A DNA stretch of 33,126 nt. Source: SVKR01 sp963649145 (GTDB lineage: Bacteria > Bacillota > Clostridia > Oscillospirales > Oscillospiraceae). Every line of letters begins with the position of its first letter. Within the stretch, counting starts at the first letter, position 1. A program made the position numbers and the translations under genes. Shown piece by piece: positions 1-7,716 of this stretch. The notes beneath the pieces were generated by a model that was given only the letters and a program-made list of their open reading frames with translations, was not told the DNA's origin and did no database searches. The DNA lies in contig CAVJGI010000013.1 in NCBI GenBank assembly GCA_963649145.1, positions 1 through 33,126 of the forward strand, given 5' to 3'.

Positions 1-55
1 GAAGGCGTATTGTCCCGCTTTTTTCGGGGGGTTGCACTTCAGATGATAGCATGCC

Positions 56-81
56 GGCTCCCCTTGCACAGGGGAGCCTTT
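56..81. repeat. Short hairpin, REP-like or terminator-like
   Basis: A 9-bp perfect inverted repeat (GGCTCCCCT / AGGGGAGCC) around a 5-nt loop, followed by TTT on the plus strand. It lies just past the stop codon of the minus-strand B3/B4 gene, so it could end transcription arriving from the left or be a dispersed palindrome. No gene is seen in bases 1-112. Confidence 0.45.
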
Positions 82-112
82 AAAACCTCGGCGCGTTTAT
101 TTTTGACCTTTT

Positions 113-778
113 TCAAACGATCCAGCCGTCCAAGCCGTTCGCGCCGGCGTATTCGGCGAACGCCGCCTCCGCCCGATGGAGCAGGGCGGGGAGGTCAAGG
201 TCGTCCTCAAAGCAATAGGCGACGACGAGCACGTCGCGCGTCTCGTCCGTGACCATCGCGCGGCGGGAATCCGACATGGAGGAGCCAAAAAGCCCCGCAT
301 CGTCGGCGAGGACGAGCATGTTTTCCATGTCGAGCCGGTCCTTGCCGATGCCCTCGTAGCCCTCGCCGGGACCGGCGCGGCGGAGCGTCACGGGTCCGCG
401 GAGCTTCGATAAGTCGTAAGAGCCGAAGGAGAGTCCGCTCTCGACGGAGAGGAGATTGTTCACGTCCACGACGGAATTGACGCGGTAGAGCGCGTCGCCG
501 CGGCGGACGCGGCGCAGCAGCGCCTCGGAGGACACGCGGTAGCGTCCCGGATCGCGCCCGAACGCCTTATATGCCGCGCGGCTCCCGCGCACGCCGGGGA
601 TCTCCGCCCACGAGAGATCCGCGATGCGCTCGCGCACGGCGGGGAGCGCCTCCGCCTCCATCATCTCCCAGAACGCCTCCCGCGGCGGCTCCACCTTCGC
701 CTGAAAGCGCAGACAGCCGAGCCGGATGGCGGGAAACACCTCCCGCAGAGCGGGATCAACAGAAATTTCGTATCTCAT
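113..778 (-). CDS. B3/B4 tRNA-binding domain protein
   Basis: A 221-residue stand-alone B3/B4 domain, the fold that forms the editing module of the PheRS beta subunit. Seen: the family core YRVNSVVDVNNLLSVESGLS near residues 98-117, followed by the SYDLSKLRGP stretch and a C-terminal region containing the DETRDVLVVAYC strand. From family knowledge such free-standing proteins are proposed to handle mischarged tRNA or amino acids, but their role is generally unproven. The ATG overlaps the stop of the upstream flavoprotein gene (ATGA at 778-775), so translation is probably coupled and it is the last gene of a three-gene operon. No catalytic residue can be assigned. Confidence 0.85.
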   Translation of the reverse strand: MRYEISVDPALREVFPAIRLGCLRFQAKVEPPREAFWEMMEAEALPAVRERIADLSWAEIPGVRGSRAAYKAFGRDPGRYRVSSEALLRRVRRGDALYRVNSVVDVNNLLSVESGLSFGSYDLSKLRGPVTLRRAGPGEGYEGIGKDRLDMENMLVLADDAGLFGSSMSDSRRAMVTDETRDVLVVAYCFEDDLDLPALLHRAEAAFAEYAGANGLDGWIV

Positions 779-2364
779 ATTTCATAACCTCCAATGATCT
801 TTTCCGCGCAGCGGAGCCCGTCCACTGCCGCGGAGGTGATGCCCCCGGCGTAGCCCGCGCCCTCGCCGCAGGGGTAGAGCCCCGCGAGGGAAAGGCTCTG
901 GAGCGACGAGACATCCCGCAGAACGCGCACGGGGGAGCTCGACCGCGTTTCCGGCGCGGTCAGCACCGCGTCGGGGTCGTCGAAGCCGGGGAGCTTCTGC
1001 CCAAGCGCGGGGAGGGCGCGCTCCAGCGTGTCCGTGATCGCGGGCGGCAGCGCCGCGTGCAGGTCCGTCCAGCGGACGCTGGGGCGGTAAGTCGGCTGCA
1101 CCGCACCGGGACCGCCGCTCGCGCGGTGCGCGAGAAAATCGCCGACCCGCTGCGCCGGGGCGGAATAATCCCCTCCGCCGAGACGGAAGCAGCCGCGCTC
1201 GATCTCCCGCTGCCAGTCCGCGCCCGCGAGCACGCCCTCGCCGGGGAAGCGCTCCGGCGGCAGCGTCACGAGCAGGGCGCTGTTCGCATTCTCCCCGCCG
1301 CGGCCGGAATAGCTCATGCCGTTGGTGCAGATACCGCCGGGCTCGCTCGCCGCGGCGACGACGTAGCCGCCGGGACACATGCAGAAGGTATAAGCGCTCT
1401 CGCCGTCCGGCAGGTGGACGCTGAGGCGGTAATCCGCCGGGGGCAGGGCGCGGTGCGCCGCGCCGTACTGCGTCTCGCTGATCCGCCGCTGGCTGTGCTC
1501 GATGCGGACGCCCATGGAAAACGCCTTGCGCTCCATCGCGACGCCGCTTTGCAGCAGCATCCGGAACGTGTCGCGCGCGGAGTGGCCCGGCGCGAGAATG
1601 AGCGCGGAGCAGGGGACCGTATAAGCGCCCTCCGGACCGGTCAGCAGCGCGCCGGTCAGCGCGCCAGCCGAGTGCTCCAGCCCCGTGAAAAGCGTCTCGA
1701 AGCGGACCTCGCCGCCGAGGGCGAGAATGTGCTCCCGCATCGCCTTGACGACGCGGCGGAGCACGTCCGTGCCCACGTGGGGGCGCGCGTCGTAGGTCAC
1801 GCATTCCGGCGCGCCGAAGCGGTGGAACTGCTCCAGCACGAAGGCGATACGCCGGTCGTTCGTCCCGGTGTTCAGCTTGCCGTCGGAAAACGCGCCCGCG
1901 CCGCCCTCGCCGAACTGGACGTTGCTGCGCGCGTCGAGTCCGCCGCCGGACCAGAAGCGCTCGACGTCCGCCGCGCGTCGGTCCACGTCGCGCCCGCGCT
2001 CGATGACGATCGGGCGCAGCCCCGCCTCCGCGAGCGCGAGCGCGGCGAACATCCCCGCGGGACCGAAGCCCACGACGACGGGGCGCTCCGCGGACTGCAC
2101 GCGCGGGATGACGTAGCGCTCCGGGGCCCAAGCCTGCGCCGATTTGCAGCGCGTGTGCGCGAGGACGGCGGGCTCGTTATCGAGCGCCACGGCGACGGTA
2201 TAGAGCCAGTGGACGTCGCTTTTGCGCCGCGCGTCCAGCGATTTTTTCAGAATTTTCCAGTCCCGGACCGCCTGCGGCGGCACGCCGAGCGCCGCCGCAG
2301 CGAGGGCGGGCAGCCGCCGCTCCTTCCCGCCCGGCGCGAGGCGGAGCCCCGCTACCGCGATCAA
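775..2364 (-). CDS. FAD-dependent dehydrogenase, COG2509-type
   Basis: A 529-residue NAD(P)/FAD-dependent oxidoreductase of unknown substrate. Seen: an N-terminal segment of about 95 residues, then a Rossmann FAD motif VVVGFGPAGMFAALALAEAG near residues 97-116, a second FAD-binding stretch FGEGGAGAFSDGKLNTGT, and a C-terminal GEGAGYAGGITSAAVDG motif that normally closes over the isoalloxazine. The start is set at TTG 2364, not the ATG 39 nt upstream: GGAGG (2375-2371) lies 6 nt before this TTG, and the TTG overlaps the stop of the preceding gene as TTGA, matching the ATGA and GTGA overlaps elsewhere in the window. The family is widespread in anaerobes without an established reaction. Confidence 0.88.
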   Translation of the reverse strand: MIAVAGLRLAPGGKERRLPALAAAALGVPPQAVRDWKILKKSLDARRKSDVHWLYTVAVALDNEPAVLAHTRCKSAQAWAPERYVIPRVQSAERPVVVGFGPAGMFAALALAEAGLRPIVIERGRDVDRRAADVERFWSGGGLDARSNVQFGEGGAGAFSDGKLNTGTNDRRIAFVLEQFHRFGAPECVTYDARPHVGTDVLRRVVKAMREHILALGGEVRFETLFTGLEHSAGALTGALLTGPEGAYTVPCSALILAPGHSARDTFRMLLQSGVAMERKAFSMGVRIEHSQRRISETQYGAAHRALPPADYRLSVHLPDGESAYTFCMCPGGYVVAAASEPGGICTNGMSYSGRGGENANSALLVTLPPERFPGEGVLAGADWQREIERGCFRLGGGDYSAPAQRVGDFLAHRASGGPGAVQPTYRPSVRWTDLHAALPPAITDTLERALPALGQKLPGFDDPDAVLTAPETRSSSPVRVLRDVSSLQSLSLAGLYPCGEGAGYAGGITSAAVDGLRCAEKIIGGYEI

Positions 2365-3563
2365 AGCGCGCCTCCCGCGGCGCGGCCGCTGCTCCAAGCC
2401 CACTGAAGGTTGAAGCCGCCGCAGTCGCCGTCCACGTCCAGCACCTCGCCGACGGCGTAGAGCCCCGGCACGAGGCGGCTTTCCAGCGTCTCCGGGTCAA
2501 ATTCCGCCGTGCGCAGCCCGCCGGCGGTCACCTGCGCCTGATCGAAGCCGCAGACGCCCGACACCGGCAGCGAAAAGCCGCGGAGCGAGCGCGCGATGCG
2601 CTCCAAGTCCCCGTCCGTCAGTGTCTCCGGCGGCTGATTCGTAAAGCCCGCCGCGCGGCAGACCGTCTGGCCGAGCCGCGTGTGGAGCGTGCCGGTGAGC
2701 AGCTGTGCCGTCTCGGAGAGCCCGGCGCGCCGCCGCGCGCGGAGCCACGCCGCCGTCTCCGCCTCCGTCCAGCCGGAGAGCAGGTCAAGCGAGAGGCGAA
2801 GCCCCTCGCCGCCCGTCGCCGCCGCGCGGGAGAGCTCGAAGATCGCGGGGCCGCTGACGCCGTATTCCGTGAACAAGATCTCGCCCCGCGTCTCGGCGAG
2901 GCACTCCCGCCCGCGCAGAAGACTCACCGCGGCGTCCGCCTTCACGCCCTTGAGCGCGCGGGGGTAGGTCGGGTCCGTTTTGATCTGGACGAGCGCCGGG
3001 TGCAGCGCCGTGCGGCTGTGGCCCAGCGCGGCGGCGAGCTGATAGCCGTCCGTTACGCCGCCGAGCTTCGCGCCCGCGCAGCCGCCCGCGGCGAGAATGA
3101 CCCGCCCGGCGCGCAGCCGGTCCGTCTCCGTCTCGACCGCGAAGCCGCCCCTTTCGCGCCGCAGCGCCGTCACGCGCTCGCCGCAGCGGACTGTGATGCC
3201 CGGCTTTTCCAGCGCGAAGCGCAGCACGTCGAGCACGCTGCCCGCCATGTTGGAGTAAGGGTAGAGTTTGCCGTCCGGCTCCTCCGCCGTGATGAGCCCC
3301 AGCGCGCGGAACCACGCGAGCGTGTCCTCCACGCCATATCGCGCGAGCACGGCGCGGGAAAAGCCCGGCTGCTCGCCGTGGTAATGCGTCCCGTTGCCCG
3401 CGGCGCGGTTCGAGAGATTGCAGCGCCCGTTGCCCGTGGCGAGCAGCTTGCGCCCGACGCGCGACTGGCGCTCTATGAGCGTGACGCGCCCGCCTGCCTC
3501 CGCCGCCGCGATCGCCGCCGCCATTCCCGCCGCGCCGCCGCCGATGATGATCGTGTCTGTCAT
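2361..3563 (-). CDS. HI0933/YhiN-family FAD-binding flavoprotein
   Basis: A 400-residue flavoprotein of the HI0933 (YhiN, 'aminoacetone oxidase family') group. Seen: the N-terminal dinucleotide motif DTIIIGGGAAGMAAAIAAAE at residues 3-22, a second conserved stretch RKLLATGNGRCNLSN, and a C-terminal GEVLDVDGDCGGFNLQWAWS segment, all typical of the family. Length matches the usual ~400 residues. The reading frame extends 108 nt further upstream, but ATG 3563 begins exactly at the FAD motif as in homologs. It is the first gene of the minus-strand operon. Known for the family: FAD binding; the in vivo reaction is unsettled. Confidence 0.9.
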   Translation of the reverse strand: MTDTIIIGGGAAGMAAAIAAAEAGGRVTLIERQSRVGRKLLATGNGRCNLSNRAAGNGTHYHGEQPGFSRAVLARYGVEDTLAWFRALGLITAEEPDGKLYPYSNMAGSVLDVLRFALEKPGITVRCGERVTALRRERGGFAVETETDRLRAGRVILAAGGCAGAKLGGVTDGYQLAAALGHSRTALHPALVQIKTDPTYPRALKGVKADAAVSLLRGRECLAETRGEILFTEYGVSGPAIFELSRAAATGGEGLRLSLDLLSGWTEAETAAWLRARRRAGLSETAQLLTGTLHTRLGQTVCRAAGFTNQPPETLTDGDLERIARSLRGFSLPVSGVCGFDQAQVTAGGLRTAEFDPETLESRLVPGLYAVGEVLDVDGDCGGFNLQWAWSSGRAAGGAL

Positions 3564-3630
3564 AAAAATTTTTCCGCCGTTTCCGACTGTATGCCGCGCC
3601 GCATGACGCAAAAAGCATACAATTCTGTCG

Positions 3631-3658
3631 TATATATTATCCTGCCGCTTATTGTAAA
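3631..3658 (-). promoter_or_regulatory. Candidate promoter of the flavoprotein operon
   Basis: Minus strand TTTACA (3658-3653), 16-nt spacer, TATATA (3636-3631). It would give a leader of about 60 nt before ATG 3563. It is back to back with the plus-strand promoter at 3692-3721. Confidence 0.5.
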
Positions 3659-3691
3659 TCATGTGCGGCAAAATTACAAGGGTTTGCCTTG

Positions 3692-3721
3692 TTGACTTTA
3701 CATAACACCATGTGCTAAAAT
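3692..3721 (+). promoter_or_regulatory. Promoter of the pseudokinase-lectin gene
   Basis: TTGACT (3692-3697), 18-nt spacer, TAAAAT (3716-3721), followed 33 nt later by the ATG at 3755. A sigma-A type promoter by inspection. Confidence 0.65.
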
Positions 3722-3754
3722 AAAGTTTAACCCCACAGGAAAGGGCGGAAAAGA

Positions 3755-5128
3755 ATGAATGAGCTGAATTTTGACCCGGAAAACACCCTCGCGGGCGGGC
3801 TTTACGCCATGACGCCGCGCGAGGCGGTGGACCTTGCCATCGCGCTCTGCGACGCGGTGGAGCGCGCCGTCGGCGCGGATGGGTGCCACGGCGGAGTGTG
3901 GCCCGGAAATATCACGAGCGCGGACGGGCAGGTCGCCCTCGGCCCCGCGGAGAAGCTCTCCATCGCGGAGATGAGCCCCAGCGCGCTCGAATATGTCGCG
4001 CCGGAGCAGTTCTGGAGCGGCACGGAGTCTCCCGCGGCGGACGTTTACTCCATCGGCCTCGTGCTCTACACGGCGCTCAACCGCGGCGTGATGCCGTTTA
4101 TGCCCGAAGAGGGCTCGCCGACGAGCAGCGAGCGCGCCGCGGCGCTGCAAAACCGCATGAAGGGCAAGACGCTGCCTTACCCCGCGACGGCGGGGCGCGA
4201 GCTCGGCGACGCGGTGCTGAAGGCGCTCTCCTTCAAGGCTGCTGACCGCTACGAGACGCCCGGAAAATTCAAGGCGGCGCTGCTCTCGCTGCCGGAGGAG
4301 GCGGCGATCCCCGCCGCCGCGCCGGTCCTCCCACTCAGCCGGGACGAGGTGGAGACGGTACGCAGCAGCTACCGCGTGGACAAGGATTTCGAGCCCACGG
4401 AGCCGGAGAAGCCGAAAAAGCCCCCCCGCGTCCGGCGCGAAGCCGAGGCGGTGGACGAGGATATGGACGTCAAGGAGTTCCGCCGCCCGAAGAAAAAGGG
4501 CGGCTGGGTGCTGCCCGCCGCGCTCGCGGCGGTGATCGTCGTCGCCATCGTGCTCTTGGCGCGCGGCTGCAAAAAGACCGATCCGGACGATAATTTCCCG
4601 ATCGAGACCGACCCCATCCGCTCTCCCGTCCCCGTGATCACGACGCCGGTGCCGGAGGAGACCCCGGAGCCGACACAGATCCCCGAACCGACCGAGACGC
4701 CGGAGCCGACCGCGGAGCCGACGGAGACGCCGGAATATGAGATCTTCCTCGCGGACGTCACGTGGGAGCAGGCGAAGGACCTCTGCGAGCAGAAGGGTGG
4801 CCACCTCGCCACTGTGCGCAGTCAGGAGGAGCTCGATTCCGTCACCGCGCTCGCGGAGGCAAACGGCGCGCAGTTCGTCTGGCTCGGCGCTTACCGCGGC
4901 GGCAACGACACGTGGTACTATGTCACGGGCGACAAGATGACCTTCGCCGCGTGGGACACCGGAGAGCCCTCCGCCCGTGACAGCGACGGCACGCCGGAGA
5001 ACTATCTCCTGCTCTGGTATCGCCCCGCCGCCGGCGCGTGGAGCTATAACGACATGCGCAACGATCCCATCTCCATCGTTCCGAGAACCTATTCGGGCAA
5101 GACGGCGTATGTGTGCCAGTACGACTAA
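3755..5128 (+). CDS. Membrane pseudokinase with C-type lectin-like ectodomain
   Basis: A 457-residue protein of unusual build. Residues 15-180 resemble only the C-lobe of a Ser/Thr kinase: HGGVWPGNI (45-53) sits where HRDxKPxN is expected, with the catalytic Asp and Lys lost; VALGPAEKL replaces the DFG region; APE (82-84), DVYSIG (97-102) and an ADRY-type motif (163-166) are kept. There is no glycine-rich loop or VAIK lysine, so it is almost surely inactive. A basic KKK stop precedes one membrane helix (about 250-269), then a Pro/Thr/Glu repeat stalk (about 290-327) and a C-type lectin-like domain (about 330-457) with WEQAKDLCEQKGGHLATV and WLGAYRGG motifs. Inferred topology: kinase-like part in the cytosol, lectin-like part outside. 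The ligand is unknown. Confidence 0.8.
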   Translation: MNELNFDPENTLAGGLYAMTPREAVDLAIALCDAVERAVGADGCHGGVWPGNITSADGQVALGPAEKLSIAEMSPSALEYVAPEQFWSGTESPAADVYSIGLVLYTALNRGVMPFMPEEGSPTSSERAAALQNRMKGKTLPYPATAGRELGDAVLKALSFKAADRYETPGKFKAALLSLPEEAAIPAAAPVLPLSRDEVETVRSSYRVDKDFEPTEPEKPKKPPRVRREAEAVDEDMDVKEFRRPKKKGGWVLPAALAAVIVVAIVLLARGCKKTDPDDNFPIETDPIRSPVPVITTPVPEETPEPTQIPEPTETPEPTAEPTETPEYEIFLADVTWEQAKDLCEQKGGHLATVRSQEELDSVTALAEANGAQFVWLGAYRGGNDTWYYVTGDKMTFAAWDTGEPSARDSDGTPENYLLLWYRPAAGAWSYNDMRNDPISIVPRTYSGKTAYVCQYD

Positions 5129-5131
5129 AGA

Positions 5132-5168
5132 CCAAAGGAAAGGGCGGCTATGCCGCCCTTTCCTTTGG
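5132..5168 (+). terminator. 17-bp perfect hairpin after the lectin gene
   Basis: Arms 5132-5148 and 5152-5168 are perfectly complementary around a TAT loop. There is no T-run after it, so it may be a weak terminator or an mRNA 3'-end stabiliser. A partly duplicated copy lies at 5321-5363. Confidence 0.55.
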
Positions 5169-5169
5169 C

Positions 5170-5320
5170 GAGGCTGTCAAAAAACTTCCCCGCGCAGCGG
5201 GGATTTAATCCGGGCAAAGCCCGGATTTCATCTGCGAAGCAGATTTCATCCGCCCTTTTGGGCGGATTTCATTCAAAAACTGCGTTTTCTACCACGTTGA
5301 TGCCCTTTTTGACAGACTGA
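5170..5320. repeat. MITE-like 150-bp element with four hairpins
   Basis: The ends are imperfect inverted repeats: GAGGCTGTCAAAAA at 5170-5183 and the complement of CAGTCTGTCAAAAA at 5306-5319, 12 of 14 matching. Inside are four perfect hairpins with arms CCCCGC (5188-5202), CCGGGC (5210-5224), ATCTGC (5230-5244) and ATCCGCCC (5248-5267), mostly separated by ATTTCAT-like spacers. It encodes nothing obvious. It is flanked on both sides by versions of the same terminator hairpin, suggesting insertion next to, or duplication of, that terminator. Confidence 0.55.
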
Positions 5321-5363
5321 GGAAAGGGCGGCTATGCCGCCTCTATGCCGCCTTTTCCTTTGG
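5321..5363 (+). repeat. Second copy of the terminator hairpin
   Basis: GGAAAGGGCGGC ... GCCGCCTTTTCC repeats the hairpin at 5132-5168 with an extra TATGCCGCC-like unit in the loop. It ends 20 nt before the next gene start. Confidence 0.5.
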
Positions 5364-5382
5364 TAAAAAGTGAGGCTTATCC

Positions 5383-6738
5383 ATGAAAAAGATCAACTTC
5401 CGCGCGCCGGGGACTTATGTTTCGCTGGCGGCGCTGCTGGCGCTTGCGGCGGGCTTTGGGCTCTGGCTGCACGGCGCGCATTACGGGCTCTGGGGCTATG
5501 CTGCCGCGGGGCTGAGCGTGCTGGGCTTTGCCGCGCTGGGGCTGCGCTTCGTGCCGGAATGGATGCGCTTCTGGAGCCGGGAGGGGGAGGACGACCTCGT
5601 CGCTGTGCCCGTGCGGGACGCGAAGACCGCGGCGGGCGTTTTCCTCGCGCTGCTTCTCTTTGACGCGTTCATGCTGCTCAGCGTCTGGGCGCTGCGGGCG
5701 CTGCTGGGTTATCCCAGCTCTTTTTCCCAGATGCTCAGCTTCTGGGCGACCGGGCTGGACAGCCGCCACTATCTCGACATCGCGCGCGACTGGTATCTCA
5801 GCGAGGGCGACTTAGACCGGCTCGTTCAGCTCGTGTTCCTGCCGGGCTATCCGCTCGCGATCCGGCTCGTGCATCTGCTGGTGCCGGACTGGACGCTTGC
5901 AGCGCTTTTTACCAGCGCGCTCTGCTTCGCCGGGGGCGGCGCGGTGCTCTACCGGCTGCTGCGGCTCGACCTGCCGCGCGAGACGTCGCTGCGCGCGATC
6001 GCGCTGCTCTGCCTGATGCCGGGGTCGTTTTTCTTCGCCGCACCGATGAGCGAGAGCCTGTTTTTCCTGCTCTGCGTGAGCTGCCTTTACCTCGCGCGGA
6101 CGCGGCGCTGGCTCGCCGGCTGCGTCTGCGGCGGCGCGACGGCGTTCACGCGCTCGCTGGGGCTGACGCTGCTCGCGCCGCTCGTGCTGGAGCTCGTCGG
6201 CTCCGCCGTCCGCCGTCCGGACGGGAAGCGCGCCCTGCGCCGCGTCGCGGCGCTGCTGCTCATCCCCGCGGGCTTCGGCGCTTACTGCTGGGTCAATTAC
6301 CGCGTCGCGGGCGATCCGTTTCAGTATATGGTCTACCAGCGCGAGCACTGGGGTCAGCGCCTCGGCTGGTTTTTCAACACCGCCGCTTACCAGACGGAAA
6401 ACCTCCTACGCTGCGCCGGGGCGGAAAACGCCAAATTCTGGGGACTCTGGCTGCCGAATCTGGTCGCGTGCTTTGCCTTCCTCGGCGTGTTCACCGCCGC
6501 GGCAAAGCGCCTGCGCGCGAGTATCACCGCGTGGGCGATCGGCTACTTTTTCGTCGCCGTCGGCGTCACATGGCTGCTCAGCGCCCCGCGCTACCTGCTG
6601 ACCTTTTTCCCCTTCCCGACCGCCCTCGCCATCCTGACGCAAAAGCGCCCCCGCGCCGCCGCAGCGGTCGCGGCGATATGCGCCGTGCTCGCGTTTTGCT
6701 ATCTGCTGGCGTTCGTACAGCGCTGGCAGGTCTGGTGA
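5383..6738 (+). CDS. PIG-V-like membrane mannosyltransferase family protein
   Basis: A 451-residue polytopic membrane protein with about ten hydrophobic segments. Seen: DSRHYLDIARDWY near residues 126-138, a first-loop acidic motif of GT-C glycosyltransferases; FLPGYPLAIRL; the PMSESLFFLL helix; and a C-terminal WLLSAPRYLLTFFPFP segment, all matching the bacterial PIG-V/mannosyltransferase family. Known for the family: transfer of a sugar from a polyprenyl-phosphate donor to an extracytoplasmic acceptor; donor and acceptor here are unknown. GAGG (5372-5375) lies 7 nt before the ATG. An intrinsic terminator follows the stop. Confidence 0.75.
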   Translation: MKKINFRAPGTYVSLAALLALAAGFGLWLHGAHYGLWGYAAAGLSVLGFAALGLRFVPEWMRFWSREGEDDLVAVPVRDAKTAAGVFLALLLFDAFMLLSVWALRALLGYPSSFSQMLSFWATGLDSRHYLDIARDWYLSEGDLDRLVQLVFLPGYPLAIRLVHLLVPDWTLAALFTSALCFAGGGAVLYRLLRLDLPRETSLRAIALLCLMPGSFFFAAPMSESLFFLLCVSCLYLARTRRWLAGCVCGGATAFTRSLGLTLLAPLVLELVGSAVRRPDGKRALRRVAALLLIPAGFGAYCWVNYRVAGDPFQYMVYQREHWGQRLGWFFNTAAYQTENLLRCAGAENAKFWGLWLPNLVACFAFLGVFTAAAKRLRASITAWAIGYFFVAVGVTWLLSAPRYLLTFFPFPTALAILTQKRPRAAAAVAAICAVLAFCYLLAFVQRWQVW

Positions 6739-6746
6739 GGGGGGGC

Positions 6747-6780
6747 AAAAAACTCCGGCTCGGATGAGCCGGAGTTTTTT
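6747..6780 (+). terminator. Intrinsic terminator after the PIG-V-like gene
   Basis: CTCCGGCTC (6753-6761), GGAT loop, GAGCCGGAG (6766-6774), then TTTTTT. The stem extends through the flanking A/T runs. Confidence 0.9.
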
Positions 6781-6790
6781 AAATTCAATA

Positions 6791-6964
6791 GCCTCGCAGA
6801 GTTTGCGGCGCGCACGCCGCAAATAAATTTCAATTCATTTTTCGGCGGGGCGTGTACCCGCCGAAAAATTCTCTGCGCGGAGCGAACGTGCTCGCCGGAG
6901 GCGAGTGCGCTGAGCGGAGTGAATCCTTCTCAAATGAGAGCCCAGCGAAGCGGGTCTCATTTGA
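6791..6964 (+). repeat. 174-bp hairpin-rich repeat, copy A
   Basis: Begins GCCTCGCAGAGTTTGCGGCG and ends TCTCATTTGA. It contains successive palindromes, among them TTTGCGGCG/CGCCGCAAA, TTTTTCGGCGGG/CCCGCCGAAAAA, a GTGCTCGCC...GGCGAGTGC-like stem and a terminal stem TCAAATGAGA/TCTCATTTGA. An inverted copy of the same length lies at 9805-9978. It starts 10 nt after the preceding terminator and separates convergent genes. No open reading frame is conserved. Confidence 0.85.
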
Positions 6965-6970
6965 CGGCTT

Positions 6971-7516
6971 TTATTTCGCGTCCGCCGCCGAAATCAGCCC
7001 ATAGCCGCCGTTTTTGCGGGCGTAGACTACGGAGAAGCTGTCGTCATCGTCGATGTTGAGGAAGGCGAAGAACGAGTGCTCCAGCAGATTCATCTGCAAA
7101 ATGGCCTCCTCCGGGGTCATCGGCTTGATGGAGAAGCGCTTGGTGCGGACGATCTGGAACTCCTCCTCGCTGTCCTCCTCCGGGGGGAAGTACTCCGGCT
7201 TGATCTCGCGCTCGAACGCGCCGTCGCGGAGCTTTTTCTCCAGACGGGTCTTGTTCTTGCGGATCTGGCGCTCGATGAGGGCGACGGCGGAGTCGATCGA
7301 GGCGTACATATCGCCCGTCAGCTCGCTCGCGCGGTAGAACATTCCGTTGTTGTTGACCGTGACTTCCACCTTGCAGCGACCGCGCTCGGTGCTGAAGGCG
7401 ACGGAGGCCTCGCTGTCCTGCTTGAAGTATTTATCCAGCTTTCCGACCTTTTTCTCCGCGTAGCTCTTGACCTCGGGGTCGATCTGCAGCTTCTTCTCGA
7501 TGAAATGGAACTTCAT
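6971..7516 (-). CDS. hpf: Ribosome hibernation promoting factor, long form
   Basis: A 181-residue long-form HPF. Seen: an N-terminal RaiA/S30AE domain (residues 1-100) beginning MKFHFIEKKLQIDPEVKSY with an IDSAVALIERQIRK helix, an acidic linker (PPEEDSEEEF), and a C-terminal S30AE domain with IVRTKRFSIKPMTPEEAILQ and a HSFFAFLN strand that mediates dimer contact in the family. Known role: dimerises 70S ribosomes into inactive 100S particles in stationary phase or stress. AAGGAG precedes the ATG by about 10 nt. It is a single-gene unit with no clear sigma-A promoter just upstream. Confidence 0.95.
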   Translation of the reverse strand: MKFHFIEKKLQIDPEVKSYAEKKVGKLDKYFKQDSEASVAFSTERGRCKVEVTVNNNGMFYRASELTGDMYASIDSAVALIERQIRKNKTRLEKKLRDGAFEREIKPEYFPPEEDSEEEFQIVRTKRFSIKPMTPEEAILQMNLLEHSFFAFLNIDDDDSFSVVYARKNGGYGLISAADAK

Positions 7517-7636
7517 GGATGCGTCACTCCTTCTTTGGTGGGATGAAAGGGAGGGGATGTGCTGCCCTTTCTTGACTGTAGTTTACCATACCGCGAGGGG
7601 AAAAGAAAGGCGGAATAGTGGACAAAAATGACCCTA

Positions 7637-7665
7637 TTGCATTTGACATGCAAACATGCTATAAT
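7637..7665 (+). promoter_or_regulatory. Plus-strand promoter facing a terminator
   Basis: TTGCAT (7637-7642), 17-nt spacer, TATAAT (7660-7665). The predicted start near 7672 is immediately before the hairpin at 7675-7705. It points antisense into the LRR gene, and no plus-strand gene follows. Confidence 0.5.
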
Positions 7666-7674
7666 GAAAGCGTT

Positions 7675-7711
7675 GTGGGGCTTTTCCGATTCGGAAAAGC
7701 CCCACTTTTTT
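7675..7711 (+). terminator. Intrinsic terminator
   Basis: A 14-bp stem (7675-7688 with 7692-7705), 3-nt loop and TTTTTT at 7706-7711 on the plus strand. On the minus strand it follows the LRR stop codon by about 11 nt but lacks a T-run in that direction. Confidence 0.8.
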
Positions 7712-7716
7712 CGTTT

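Noticed and set aside
571..2406. Long plus-strand open frame of 611 codons
   Set aside because: It is antisense to the well-supported FAD-dehydrogenase gene and has Arg/Ala/Gly-rich low-complexity composition typical of shadow frames in G+C-rich DNA.
7643..7665. TTGACA at 7643 as the -35 box for TATAAT at 7660
   Set aside because: The spacer would be only 11 nt; TTGCAT at 7637 gives 17 nt and is preferred.
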